A stretch of 64,000 bases of DNA. Source: Peribacillus sp. Bi96. GTDB taxonomy: Bacteria > Bacillota > Bacilli > Bacillales > DSM-1321. The position numbers and the translations under genes are program-made. The notes under the pieces are model-generated. The model was not told where the DNA came from. It saw only the letters and a list, made by a program, of their open reading frames with translations, and ran no database searches. Positions 45,079-53,864 of this stretch are shown here, in pieces (the stretch's first letter is position 1; every line of letters begins with the position of its first letter). The stretch lies in contig NZ_CAKKLV010000022.1 of the NCBI RefSeq assembly GCF_918698115.1, positions 17,108 through 81,107 on the forward strand, read 5' to 3'.

Positions 45079-46836
45079 ATGTATGAACATATGTCAGAAG
45101 AAAAAAAGCAAATAGGATGGCGCCAATTCATCCGCTTGGTTAAACATACGAAGCCTTCTAAACTAATGATAGGGATTGCATTAGCATTAAGCTTAAGTAC
45201 AACAGGTGTAGGTTTATTGGTCCCGCTGTTCACAAAAAATCTAATTAATGATTTTTCCCTTAGTTCACTAAGCACGGAACGGATCACACTTCTCGTCCTT
45301 GCCATAATCATTCAAGCATTGGCAAGTGGATTTTCCATCTATTTATTAAATCGGATTGGTCAATTTGTAGTAGCGGGTATTCGGGATCAACTATGGAGAA
45401 AATTACTCGTATTACCCGTGAATTATTTTGATGAACATCCATCAGGTGAAACTGTCAGTCGAATGACCAATGATACAACTGTAGTGAAAAGTTTAATCTC
45501 GGAGCACCTCTCTAATTTCGTTAACGGAATCATTTCCATTGTAGGCTCCATGATTGTGTTATTTGTACTGGATTGGAAAATGACATTGTTGATGTTCATT
45601 GCGATCCCTCTCTCTGTTTTGATATTAATGCCACTAGGTAAAAAAATGCATCAAATATCAAAAGGGATGCAGGATGAGACAGCAAGTTTCACCTCCGTAC
45701 TCCAACAGGTGCTGACGGAAATCCGTCTTGTTAAAGCATCAAATGCAGAAACAATAGAATATGAAAATGGTAAAAAAGGGATCAATAAATTATTTCATTT
45801 TGGACTAAAAGAAGCAAAAATCCAAGCCTTGATTGCACCGCTAATGAGTTTTGTCATGATGGCATTACTCGTACTGATCTTAGGTTATGGAGGAATGCGA
45901 GTTTCTTCAGGAGCTCTGACTGCTGGAGCTTTGGTTGCATTCATTATGTATCTTTTTCAAATTATCATGCCCATGGCTCAATTAGCCAGCTTCTTTACGC
46001 AATTCCAAAAAGCTACGGGTGCTACAGAACGTATCATTGCGATTTTGGATTCAGTAGAGGAAGAAGATGCGTTGGAGCAAGTTCAAAATATAAGCCAAAC
46101 TATCACCGTGGATCACCTGAACTATAGTTATAATAATGGAGAACAAATACTTAAAGATATAAGCTTCAACGTTGAAGCTGGTAAGGTCACTGCAATTGTC
46201 GGACCAAGTGGCAGCGGAAAAACGACGCTTTTCTCATTATTTGAGCGGTTCTATAAACCACAGCAAGGCTCCATTTCCATAGGCGGGAAATCCATAAATG
46301 ATTTCACGCTCCTTTCATGGAGAAGCCAGATTGGTTATGTTTCACAAGAAAGTCCTATTGTATCAGGCACAATTCGAGATAATATATGTTATGGAATCGA
46401 TCATGATATAACGGATGAGGAATTAAATCAAGTCGCTAAAATGGCATATGCGGATCAGTTTATTTCCGAGCTTCCCAATGGATATGATACAGAGGTTGGT
46501 GAAAGGGGCATGAAATTATCGGGCGGCCAAAGACAAAGAATTGCGATCGCACGTGCATTTCTACGAAACCCCAAAATATTAATGCTTGATGAAGCTACCT
46601 CAAGCCTAGACAGCAAATCGGAAAATGTCGTTCAACAGGCGTTAAATGAGTTAATGAAAGGGAGAACAACAATAGTAATTGCCCACCGCCTATCGACAGT
46701 TATTGGATCGGACCAAATCATTTTCCTTGAAAAAGGGAAAATAACAGGCAGCGGAACCCATAAAGAGCTTTATGAAACACACTCATTATATCGCGAATTT
46801 GCAAAACAGCAGTTGCACAAACTTGAACTAGCTTAA
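45079..46836 (+). CDS. bmrA: multidrug ABC half-transporter, BmrA type
   Basis: A homodimeric drug exporter of about 585 residues: six membrane segments in the N-terminal half, then one nucleotide-binding domain with Walker [11 protein letters not shown]-loop GYVSQESP, signature LSGGQRQR, Walker B ILMLDEAT and H-loop IAHRLST. The sequence follows B. subtilis BmrA along its whole length (for example [18 protein letters not shown]). The translation start is unsure: ATG at 45079 abuts AAAGGA, and ATG at 45091 is 12 bases from it; the frame to a TTG at 45043 is unlikely. It is followed by a two-component system, which probably controls it. Confidence 0.92.
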   Translation: MYEHMSEEKKQIGWRQFIRLVKHTKPSKLMIGIALALSLSTTGVGLLVPLFTKNLINDFSLSSLSTERITLLVLAIIIQALASGFSIYLLNRIGQFVVAGIRDQLWRKLLVLPVNYFDEHPSGETVSRMTNDTTVVKSLISEHLSNFVNGIISIVGSMIVLFVLDWKMTLLMFIAIPLSVLILMPLGKKMHQISKGMQDETASFTSVLQQVLTEIRLVKASNAETIEYENGKKGINKLFHFGLKEAKIQALIAPLMSFVMMALLVLILGYGGMRVSSGALTAGALVAFIMYLFQIIMPMAQLASFFTQFQKATGATERIIAILDSVEEEDALEQVQNISQTITVDHLNYSYNNGEQILKDISFNVEAGKVTAIVGPSGSGKTTLFSLFERFYKPQQGSISIGGKSINDFTLLSWRSQIGYVSQESPIVSGTIRDNICYGIDHDITDEELNQVAKMAYADQFISELPNGYDTEVGERGMKLSGGQRQRIAIARAFLRNPKILMLDEATSSLDSKSENVVQQALNELMKGRTTIVIAHRLSTVIGSDQIIFLEKGKITGSGTHKELYETHSLYREFAKQQLHKLELA

Positions 46837-46857
46837 TTCACCGAAAGGAAAGAAAAG

Positions 46858-47532
46858 ATGACCAAAATATTAATTGTCGATGATGATGCCCATATTCGTG
46901 AACTTATACAACTTTTGTTAAGAAAAGAAGGATTTGATCTATATGTTGCCTCAGAAGGATTGCAAGCATTGAAATTAATGGAAAAAGCGAAAATCGATTT
47001 AGCAGTTATTGATATTATGATGCCTAACATGGATGGCTGGGAATTATGCAAAGAGTTACGGGAATTTAGTGATATCCCCATTTTAATGCTTACTGCAAAA
47101 GGAGAAACAAAACAGAAAGTAAAGGGGTTCGGCCTCGGCGCAGATGATTATCTTGTAAAACCATTCGAACCAATCGAATTGGTTCTTAGAATAAAAGCAT
47201 TATTAAAACGATATAAAATCACTATTTCACAAACATTAAATATTGGCGAATTAAAGATGAATCGCAACAATCATGAAATGTCATTTAAAGAACAGGAATA
47301 TACAATTCCACTAAAGGAATTTGAAGTGTTGTTTAAATTAGCAAGCTATCCTGGTAAAACTTTTTCCAGGGAAGATCTTATTGAAGACATTTGGGGCTAC
47401 GACTATGAAGGGGATGAACGAACGGTGGATGTTCATATTAAAAGAGTGAGAGAACGTTTTCCAGAATCAGAATTCCCCTTTCGGATTAGAACAATTTGGG
47501 GATTGGGCTACCGTTTGGAGCTAACGAAATGA
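46858..47532 (+). CDS. OmpR-family response regulator
   Basis: 224 residues. The receiver domain has acidic Asp8-Asp9 (VDDD), phospho-acceptor Asp52 in VIDIMMPNMDG, and the switch Lys in TAKGE. A C-terminal winged helix follows (EFEVLFKLASYPGKTFSREDLIEDIWGYDYEGDERTVDVHIKRVRERF). AAAGGAAAG precedes the ATG, 21 bases after the bmrA stop. The likely target is the upstream exporter. Its stop overlaps the kinase start (ATGA). Confidence 0.93.
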   Translation: MTKILIVDDDAHIRELIQLLLRKEGFDLYVASEGLQALKLMEKAKIDLAVIDIMMPNMDGWELCKELREFSDIPILMLTAKGETKQKVKGFGLGADDYLVKPFEPIELVLRIKALLKRYKITISQTLNIGELKMNRNNHEMSFKEQEYTIPLKEFEVLFKLASYPGKTFSREDLIEDIWGYDYEGDERTVDVHIKRVRERFPESEFPFRIRTIWGLGYRLELTK

Positions 47533-48551
47533 ATGCCCCCCTTTTTAAACGAATACTTGGCTTTTTGACATACATTTCAGTTTGTTTTTCAGCTGGGTAC
47601 TATATCATTCAGCTATTGCCTATAAGGCTATCCGATTATGTCCAGTATCTGACTACAATCATGACCAGCATCGCGATTATGATGCTCACAGGTTACCTGA
47701 TCCATGCTTTCAACCACAATAAACGCGTCAACATCTACTTGGAAATCATTGATGCATTAAGGAAGATTGCCAATGGCGATTATAATGTCCAATTGGATTT
47801 TAAAATGGATAAAAGAAACGAAATGACGGATATCATTAACCACTTCAATCACATGGCTAATCAATTGAAACAAATGGAAGAAATGCGGCAGGAATTCATC
47901 TCCAATGTCTCACATGAAATACAGTCGCCCCTTACCTCCATTGTTGGATTTGCCCAAGCGCTTCAATTGAATAAGCTGACAATAGAAGAACGAAATCATT
48001 ATCTCCATATAATTGAGACAGAGAGCAGGAGATTATCTAAATTAAGTGATAACCTTCTAAAGCTCACATCTCTTGAATCCGAGCATCATCCTTTTGAAAG
48101 GACAAGCTTCCGGCTCGACCAGCAAATACGAACTATTATTTTGGCTTGTGAACCGACTTGGTTGGAAAAGGAACTCGAAATGGATATATCTTTGGAAAAG
48201 ATCTCAATTTTTGCAGACAAAGATTTAATGAGCCAAGTATGGACCAATATAATACACAATAGCATCAAATTCACCCATCATCATGGAAATATCACGATTC
48301 GGTTACAACAGATCGGTGATCAAGCATCGATAACGATAACCGATAATGGAATTGGCATTTCAGAGAAAGACCAATTTCACATCTTCGAACGATTCTATAA
48401 AGCAGACCTCTCCAGGGAACGCTCAAAAAGTGGGAGTGGCTTAGGGCTATCCATCGTGAAAAAGATTATCGATATGCATGATGGGACGATCTCCGTGAAA
48501 GGTGAACCCGAAAAGGGAACGACCTTCACCATCCTGCTTCCTATTACATGA
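47529..48551 (+). CDS. sensor histidine kinase
   Basis: 340 residues: two membrane segments (about 10-28 and 40-60) with almost no extracellular loop, HAMP (about 62-115), phospho-acceptor His129 in SNVSHEIQSPLTS, then the ATPase N box NIIHNSIKF, G1 DNGIGIS and G2 GSGLGLSIVKK. The lack of a sensing loop is typical of kinases that detect membrane stress or a partner transporter. It is translationally coupled to the regulator. Confidence 0.93.
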   Translation: MNAPLFKRILGFLTYISVCFSAGYYIIQLLPIRLSDYVQYLTTIMTSIAIMMLTGYLIHAFNHNKRVNIYLEIIDALRKIANGDYNVQLDFKMDKRNEMTDIINHFNHMANQLKQMEEMRQEFISNVSHEIQSPLTSIVGFAQALQLNKLTIEERNHYLHIIETESRRLSKLSDNLLKLTSLESEHHPFERTSFRLDQQIRTIILACEPTWLEKELEMDISLEKISIFADKDLMSQVWTNIIHNSIKFTHHHGNITIRLQQIGDQASITITDNGIGISEKDQFHIFERFYKADLSRERSKSGSGLGLSIVKKIIDMHDGTISVKGEPEKGTTFTILLPIT

Positions 48552-48598
48552 AGGAATTTTTCTCCGTTTGTATATAGTGTAATGTTTGATTATGATTA

Positions 48599-48630
48599 GA
48601 AAAAACCTGTTGGACATCCAACAGGTTTTT
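48599..48630. terminator. bidirectional terminator
   Basis: A 14-bp perfect stem (AAAAACCTGTTGGA and its complement) with a two-base loop, after the kinase gene. Confidence 0.9.
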
Positions 48631-49030
48631 AACAATCTATTTTATAAAAAAGGTTGCTCAATAATGCTGCTTTTATGAACAACAACACTACCCTTTGGTT
48701 AATCGCCACTGAAAAGCCAATCATGATAATGCTGTAAAAACTTATGTTTTTACTACTCTCCATAAGTGTACCAACAATTTTTTCAGCAGTAAGCCATTCG
48801 CCAGTTAGTAGATAATATTGAATCCTATCAAAAAACATAGTTATCATGTGAACTATAATACCCATTAAAATACTAAGAAGAATACTTATAAAGGTATTTA
48901 CGAACAGTTGGACATAAAATATCTTGCTTATCACATGGAGCTTTAAAAAATTTGAATCGGTAGCTTTTCTCGTAAACAGCTGGTTCCTCATTACCAATTT
49001 CACTAACGCTGAAATTTGGTGTTTTCGCAT
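48629..49030 (-). pseudogene. fragment of a CPBP membrane protease gene (duplicate of 51309-51492)
   Basis: The frame reads as a membrane protein, but its centre, 48700-48883, is about 95% identical (9 changes in 184 bases by my count) to 51309-51492 inside the intact CPBP gene. It breaks off just before the catalytic EExxxR motif, and the rest is unrelated: the tail after FSVAI turns into NQRVVLLFIKAALL. The N-terminal part also differs from the intact gene. It cannot be an active protease. Confidence 0.75.
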
Positions 49031-49083
49031 AAAGCTTCACAAATTCAGCATCGTCAAATGATTGTCCAAATGGTCTTTTTCAT
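49026..49083 (-). pseudogene. internally deleted copy of the small membrane-protein gene at 52534-52785
   Basis: Nine codons from an ATG at 49083 (MKKTIWTII) run straight into a stop. The next bases, 49026-49058, match 52588-52620 with one mismatch. In the other copy about 140 bases lie between the two matching parts, so this one has lost the middle of the gene. The leader (49084-49150) also matches 52790-52850 closely. Confidence 0.7.
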
Positions 49084-49448
49084 ATGAATCCCCCTTTAAT
49101 AAATATCTTAAAGTAGTTGGGTTGTAATATTTTTATATCTCCATTTTACCAATAACCAAAAACACAATCTTAGAAAGACCAAGGGGTTTTGACCCCTGCT
49201 ACGACAGTGTAGCCCATGTGGATGTTTTTGAATGTATCACTTACCTTTTCTCTGAAGACATGAAGCGGTTTCTTTGAGATATACTTCTATTTTCTCATCA
49301 TTGGAATTTCAAGACTTTTTTGTATCAGGTGCAATAATATCTTATTTGTAAGTCCAATCGTGATAAAATCAAACAAATAGAGCTATTTAAACTTAGCTTA
49401 TAACAGACTTCGTGAAAAAAGTCATTAGAATAAAGGGGAAAGATATGA
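49084..49448. other. intergenic region, partly duplicated leader
   Basis: The first 65 bases are a near-copy of the leader at 52790-52850. The rest (49150-49440) shows no gene or clear hairpin; a short minus-strand reading has no start or ribosome site. Confidence 0.5.
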
Positions 49449-50159
49449 ATGGCAGAATTAATGGATTGGAAGAATGGTGCTCGCGGGCATAAATTTATAG
49501 CTTCTTTTAGCGGAGGAAAGGATAGTGTCTTAGCTCTTTATAAAGCAGTGAAGGTTGGGGAAGCGGTGGGACTGATTGTCATGCTGGAGGAAGAAGGGAA
49601 ACGATCCAGATCTCATGGAATGCCTCCGGAACTCATACATGCCCAAGCTAAAGCCATAGGCTTGCCCGTATATACAGCAGCTGCCAGTTGGACAGATTAT
49701 GAAAAAGCATTCATGCGCCTTTTAGAAGATGCTAAACATCAAGGAGCCGAAGTGTTAGTGACTGGAGACCTGGATATGCCTGAACATGGCTGTTGGAATG
49801 ATAAGGTTACAAAGAATGCTGGATTAAAGCTTGGGATGCCTTTATGGGAAATGGATCATCGTGAAGCTGTAGAAGAGTTCATAAATCTAGGATTTAAAAC
49901 GATGATTGTAACGGTGAATCTTTCACTTGGAATGCGTGAGGACGATTTAGGTCGAACGCTAACCCATGTATACGTGCAGGAGCTTGTAGCGCGGGGTATC
50001 GATCCTTGCGGAGAAGGCGGAGAATTCCATACTACAGTAATTGATGGGCCGCTCTTCAATACACCGATCCCTGTTCGTAAAGGTGAGATCATGAGGGATG
50101 GAGAATATGCCTTTTTACCTTTGGAGCTAGATGAGACGGCGGATAGGGAGATTGTATAA
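49449..50159 (+). CDS. Dph6-like ATP pyrophosphatase (diphthine-ammonia ligase family)
   Basis: 236 residues of the PP-loop fold: SGGKDS at 21-26 binds ATP pyrophosphate, and EGKRSRSHGMPPELIHAQAKAIGLP and the closing CGEGGEFHT are signatures of the Dph6/DUF71 family. Bacteria have no diphthamide, so the archaeal and eukaryotic name describes the fold only; the bacterial substrate is unknown, though an adenylated carboxylate amidation is expected. AGGGGA lies 10 bases before the ATG. Oriented opposite to its neighbours in an AT-rich island. Confidence 0.85.
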   Translation: MAELMDWKNGARGHKFIASFSGGKDSVLALYKAVKVGEAVGLIVMLEEEGKRSRSHGMPPELIHAQAKAIGLPVYTAAASWTDYEKAFMRLLEDAKHQGAEVLVTGDLDMPEHGCWNDKVTKNAGLKLGMPLWEMDHREAVEEFINLGFKTMIVTVNLSLGMREDDLGRTLTHVYVQELVARGIDPCGEGGEFHTTVIDGPLFNTPIPVRKGEIMRDGEYAFLPLELDETADREIV

Positions 50160-50285
50160 AGGATAAAATCACAAATAAAGAGACAACAGTTTTCACCCTG
50201 CGCATTATCCAAATACAATCTTTCATAAGCTCCACGGGCAGTACTTACATACAAGCAACCTCACCAAAAAACTTATGCAACATGG

Positions 50286-50319
50286 ATAAAGCCCAAAAGC
50301 GTTATGTTTTGGGCTTTAT
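50286..50319. terminator. bidirectional terminator
   Basis: A 13-bp perfect stem (ATAAAGCCCAAAA and its complement) with an eight-base loop, between the Dph6-like gene and the convergent membrane-protein gene. Confidence 0.85.
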
Positions 50320-50340
50320 CATTTCCACTTGAGCATACAC

Positions 50341-50733
50341 TTAATTTTTCATTGGTTCATCTTTTTCAAACATATTTAGAAATAGAAACCTAAACAAAAG
50401 TAAACCGAATAATAATGAGTATAATACGTGGAATGCTACATAAATGAAGTTTTCAGTTAAGAAGCCATCATAAAAGTAGTATTTAATTGAAAGTATATCA
50501 GTACTGACTGAGAGCATAAAGGCACCTAATAATTCAATTCTAGTTTTTGATTCTTTTAAAGAGAATTCGACTTTATGAATATTAAATATCTTTTTAAAAT
50601 CAGAACCGGTTTTTGTACCTTTATAAAGCCCTACTAATCCGGCAACAAGTATATAGGGGATAATTGACTCTATTTTAAAAATACACACAAAAACATTAAA
50701 TATGACAAGTCCAAAAATTATAATATATTTCAT
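50341..50733 (-). CDS. small integral membrane protein, unknown
   Basis: 130 residues with about four hydrophobic segments (near 1-17, 22-40, 65-85 and 95-120) and charged ends. I recognise no family. It is very AT-rich and follows the CPBP protease gene by about 110 bases on the same strand, so it may be the last gene of that unit. No clear ribosome site. Confidence 0.5.
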   Translation of the reverse strand: MKYIIIFGLVIFNVFVCIFKIESIIPYILVAGLVGLYKGTKTGSDFKKIFNIHKVEFSLKESKTRIELLGAFMLSVSTDILSIKYYFYDGFLTENFIYVAFHVLYSLLFGLLLFRFLFLNMFEKDEPMKN

Positions 50734-50844
50734 TTTGCTCCCTAGATATTTAAAGATTTTCTACAAGTTCTGCCAGATAACGGATTTAAATTTGCCCAAA
50801 CCGCATTTTCTTGAGCGCTATTAATAATCACTGCTTCTGTTCAT

Positions 50845-51723
50845 TCATTTTAATACCTGAATGAAATATATTATTAGGAAAATAACATACATCAAAAATA
50901 ACAAAATAATGTATCTATCAAAGAACTTAACTTTTTCACTTTGAAAATGATTATTTTTTCTTACTTTTATAAATAAGTAAGTTGATATAGATAGAAAAAG
51001 TATTAAACCAGTTATGGTGGTAATTGGAGACACCATTACTTTAAAATAAGTTTCAGTAACCTTTTCCGGGAAATGCATGATGATCCTCATTATTTCATTC
51101 ACTACAAAATGATAAAAGATAGCCGGTACGATACTTCCAGTATAGATGGTTAATAGTGCAAAAGAGATACCCATTACAAATGCAAAAACCAAGTTTCCCA
51201 CCGTCATATGATAAATGCTAAAAATAAGTGCACTTAAAATTATGGCCGACTTTATGTTCATTCTCTGATATTGTTTTAATAATATACCCCTAAAAAGAAT
51301 CTCTTCACTAATCGCCACTGAAAAGCCAATCATCATAATGCTGTAAAAACTTATGTTTTCATTACTCTCCATAAGTGTACTAACAATTTTTTCAGCAGTA
51401 AGCCATTCCCCAGTTAGTAGATAATATTGAATCCTACCAAAAAACATAGTTATCATGTGAACGGTAATACCCATTAAAATACCAAGAAGAATATATTTTA
51501 TATGTACCTTTTTTAGCCTAATGCTAGATAAGGTTACTTTTTTCTTTTTTAAGAAAAGAATAAGCACATAGATAATAACCAGTTTACTTAAAAAGAAAAA
51601 TAATTGTTTGCTTATTTGCAAAGAAAGTTCTTGTAATATAAGTTGTGTAAAAGGAAAAATAATCATAATTAGTATCGTTATATATAATATAAAGCGATGA
51701 GTTTGCTTAATATCAGTATCCAT
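50845..51723 (-). CDS. CPBP-family (Abi/CAAX-like) intramembrane metalloprotease
   Basis: 292 residues with seven or eight membrane segments and all motifs of the family: EEILFRG (motif 1, EExxxR), FSIYHM (motif 2, FxxxH) and HFVVNEI (motif 3, HxxxN/B). Related proteins process prenylated substrates in eukaryotes and give self-immunity to bacteriocins in lactic bacteria. Here it follows a secreted-protein gene by 71 bases, the usual place for immunity or processing. Part of its gene is duplicated at 48700-48883. Confidence 0.88.
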   Translation of the reverse strand: MDTDIKQTHRFILYITILIMIIFPFTQLILQELSLQISKQLFFFLSKLVIIYVLILFLKKKKVTLSSIRLKKVHIKYILLGILMGITVHMITMFFGRIQYYLLTGEWLTAEKIVSTLMESNENISFYSIMMIGFSVAISEEILFRGILLKQYQRMNIKSAIILSALIFSIYHMTVGNLVFAFVMGISFALLTIYTGSIVPAIFYHFVVNEIMRIIMHFPEKVTETYFKVMVSPITTITGLILFLSISTYLFIKVRKNNHFQSEKVKFFDRYIILLFLMYVIFLIIYFIQVLK

Positions 51724-51794
51724 TTTTACCCCTTTGTAAAAGAAAGTTCTAAAAAAACCCTTAGAATAAGGGTTTCATTTGTACTATTGTCAAC

Positions 51795-52352
51795 TTATTT
51801 TGTTGCTACTTTTTTATATTTAATGTAGGTTGTATTTCTTTGTTCTGTTTTTATCAAATTGCCAGTTGGACTATATGTCTTTAGTGTTCCAGTCAATTTC
51901 CATGTTTCTTTATATTGGTCCCATTTTTTCGTTGCCGAATGTACCTTTTCTCCACCACCAGACAGAACTACTATACCACCTATTTCTACCCTAAAGGTAA
52001 GGTTAAGACTCCATGTTGTAGTATCAGTCACTTTTTTGTGAAAGATTCTTGATTGTCGTTTATCTGTTGCTGTTTTCCAAGTATATCGATTACAAGTAGC
52101 ACACACTGGAGATATACCAATTCTATTATTAGTTATTTCTCCTGTTTTTTCATCTATACGTATAGGTATTTCTTGACCTAAAAGTACATCAGTGCCTGAA
52201 AGATTTGTATATTCTGTAGGAAACTCACCTGATTGGCCTTCCTCTTTTAAATCAACTTCTTTAGTTGGAGAACTTGCAAAGGTTAATGTCGGATTAAATC
52301 CAAACAAAAATACAGGAATTATTAATATAAAAAGATATAGTAACTTCTTCAT
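51795..52352 (-). CDS. secreted protein of unknown function
   Basis: 185 residues. The Sec signal peptide is MKKLLYLFILIIPVFLFGF up to about residue 26, with cleavage likely after TFA-S (an A-x-A-like site). The mature part begins acidic and then has a CATC pair (about 83-86) and a C-terminal half rich in Thr, Trp and beta-forming residues (TTTWSLNLTFRVEIGG, VVLSGGG, TWKLTGTLKTYSPTG). It does not match a bacteriocin family I know. It is co-directional with the CPBP protease 71 bases on, which may process it or protect against it. Confidence 0.75.
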   Translation of the reverse strand: MKKLLYLFILIIPVFLFGFNPTLTFASSPTKEVDLKEEGQSGEFPTEYTNLSGTDVLLGQEIPIRIDEKTGEITNNRIGISPVCATCNRYTWKTATDKRQSRIFHKKVTDTTTWSLNLTFRVEIGGIVVLSGGGEKVHSATKKWDQYKETWKLTGTLKTYSPTGNLIKTEQRNTTYIKYKKVATK

Positions 52353-52533
52353 TTCTTCACCTCATCTAATATTTCTCGTTAAATACCCACTGTTAATTTT
52401 TATGAAGAAGTGTATAATTCAGTAATTATTTTGGCATAATATTAATTTTTTAAATAATTTTCAATTAATTAATCTCACGTCATATCTTTTTTTACTAGAT
52501 CAAAATCCTTTAATAGTTTCGAACAGTTACTCT
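52353..52533. other. AT-rich spacer before the secreted-protein gene
   Basis: Upstream region of the secreted-protein gene; a promoter is likely here, but no clear pair of hexamers stands out. Confidence 0.4.
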
Positions 52534-52785
52534 TTAGTATTCTTTTAAATGTTTTTCTACCACATTTTTTTGTTTGAGCTTATATATCGCATAAAGCTTC
52601 ATAAATTCAGCATCGTCAAAACTTATTTCTTCGCCAACTGCATAGTAATCAGATATTTCTGATATTTTTTTTGAAAATTTTCCTTTTTTTTAAATCCTTT
52701 TAATGACTTTCAGCTGAAGAATATCCTCGTGAAATACATACTAATATAACTAATAAGGCAATGATTGCCCAAATGGCCTTTTCAT
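52534..52785 (-). pseudogene. small single-span membrane protein gene, frameshifted
   Basis: With AAAGGGGG upstream, the ATG at 52785 runs out of frame after 11 codons, but the neighbouring frame reads AIWAIIALLVILVCISRGY, a perfect membrane span. A third frame then gives ISDYYAVGEEISFDDAEF and ends KHLKEY at 52534. The A-run after the ATG is one base shorter than in the copy at 49083 (AAAAGG against AAAAAG), and an A8 tract lies at the second frame change. Repaired, the protein would be about 75-80 residues. Sequencing error in homopolymers is an alternative explanation. Confidence 0.6.
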
Positions 52786-52857
52786 AAGAAACCCCCTTTA
52801 ATATCTTAAAGTAGTTTGGTTGTAATATTTTTATATCTCCATTTTAACAAAACAAAA

Positions 52858-52900
52858 AAAACAAGGAGTTCCAAATTTGGAACTCCTTGTTTTTTTTTTG
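52858..52900. terminator. strong terminator
   Basis: A palindromic stem AACAAGGAGTTCCAAA with its complement and a ten-base T-run. It serves the plus direction; the A-run on the left also serves the minus direction. Confidence 0.88.
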
Positions 52901-53088
52901 AACTTTAAACTATTTATGTATCGCATAAGGGAGAGTTTCACCCCCTTATTTTATAGAGCTAGATCAGACTGCAGATATGGAGATCTTATAACCTCAGAAC
53001 CACATCGTTTCACTTCTTATATGAACAGAACCTTGAATAATGGACACTTTAATAGAGGTTCAGCTCACCCTTAATAAACCCGATTTTT

Positions 53089-53460
53089 TTATTTCCGCCA
53101 AAAAGTTGAACAGTCTGCCTTATCAAAAATATTAAACTCGATCATTCTCTCAAGTAATGAGTAATCAACCGGACGATCCCACTTGATACGCACCAACTGC
53201 TTGGTGTGATCATAGCCAGCCTGCACAATTTCATCAGAAAAATGGTTAATCCCTGCTATTTCAGGGGCAACAGCCAAATGATGTTTGGCTACGCTAAAGC
53301 CAATAATATATGTGCCATGATCGGTAAACATAGGCTGATTCCAAGCAATTTTTGGCATTAAGCTTGGAAATTTCTTAGTTACCCAAGCCAAAACTTCTTC
53401 CGTTCGGTCCCGATGTTGCGGGTTATCAATCTTCGCTAAAAATTCTGCAAAAACTTCCAT
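53089..53460 (-). CDS. ydhG: iron chaperone, DUF1801 family (YdhG/Fra)
   Basis: 123 residues almost collinear with B. subtilis YdhG (MEVFAEFLAKIDNPQHRDR, WNQPMFTDHGTYIIGFSV, and the ending FDKADCSTFWRK). That protein (Fra) is described as a frataxin-like iron donor for Fe-S cluster and heme assembly. Length and ends are complete. GGAGA precedes the ATG. Confidence 0.9.
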   Translation of the reverse strand: MEVFAEFLAKIDNPQHRDRTEEVLAWVTKKFPSLMPKIAWNQPMFTDHGTYIIGFSVAKHHLAVAPEIAGINHFSDEIVQAGYDHTKQLVRIKWDRPVDYSLLERMIEFNIFDKADCSTFWRK

Positions 53461-53484
53461 GTCATTCTCTCCTTAAATTAAAAA

Positions 53485-53631
53485 TTATTTTTGAATTCCC
53501 TCATCCGTATCGTCAATATGTATTAAACCGCCATTTTCCACATCATCTAAATTTAATGCCTTATGGATTTCTTTCATCAATCCACCATAAGAAATCAATC
53601 GTTTGTAAGTCAGCGCCCTTTGTTCAGCCAT
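53485..53631 (-). CDS. tiny hypothetical protein
   Basis: 48 residues, starting MAEQRALTYKRLISYGGLMK and ending in an acidic DDTDEGIQK. The ribosome site is weak. It lies 24 bases before ydhG and overlaps the previous small frame by 22 bases. The composition looks protein-like, but I recognise no family. Confidence 0.4.
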   Translation of the reverse strand: MAEQRALTYKRLISYGGLMKEIHKALNLDDVENGGLIHIDDTDEGIQK

Positions 53632-53732
53632 AGTTTTATTACTTCTTCAATTTCGACAAAGTCCGCAGACTCTTTTTTAGGTTTAACTTTTCTATATGCA
53701 CAATCGGTTAGATGCTCTCGTTCTTTTGACAT
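53610..53732 (-). CDS. tiny hypothetical protein, possibly decayed
   Basis: 40 residues, MSKEREHLTDCAYRKVKPKK and on, basic then acidic. Its ATG directly follows the T-run of the glmS terminator with no proper ribosome site, so it may be the remains of a longer gene cut off when its 5' end was lost. Confidence 0.3.
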   Translation of the reverse strand: MSKEREHLTDCAYRKVKPKKESADFVEIEEVIKLWLNKGR

Positions 53733-53771
53733 AAAAAAACACCCCGCTAGATAATCATATCTAACGGGGTG
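53733..53771 (-). terminator. intrinsic terminator of glmS
   Basis: Stem CACCCCG-c-TAGATA with exact complement (53740-53771), and seven Ts following on the minus strand. Confidence 0.88.
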
Positions 53772-53864
53772 ATACGGTGCAACTTTTTTAAAACAGTTAA
53801 TCTTTTTTCAAAACGGTCAAACTTTACTTCAAATCTACAAAACATACGTTGCATTCATTCCAGC

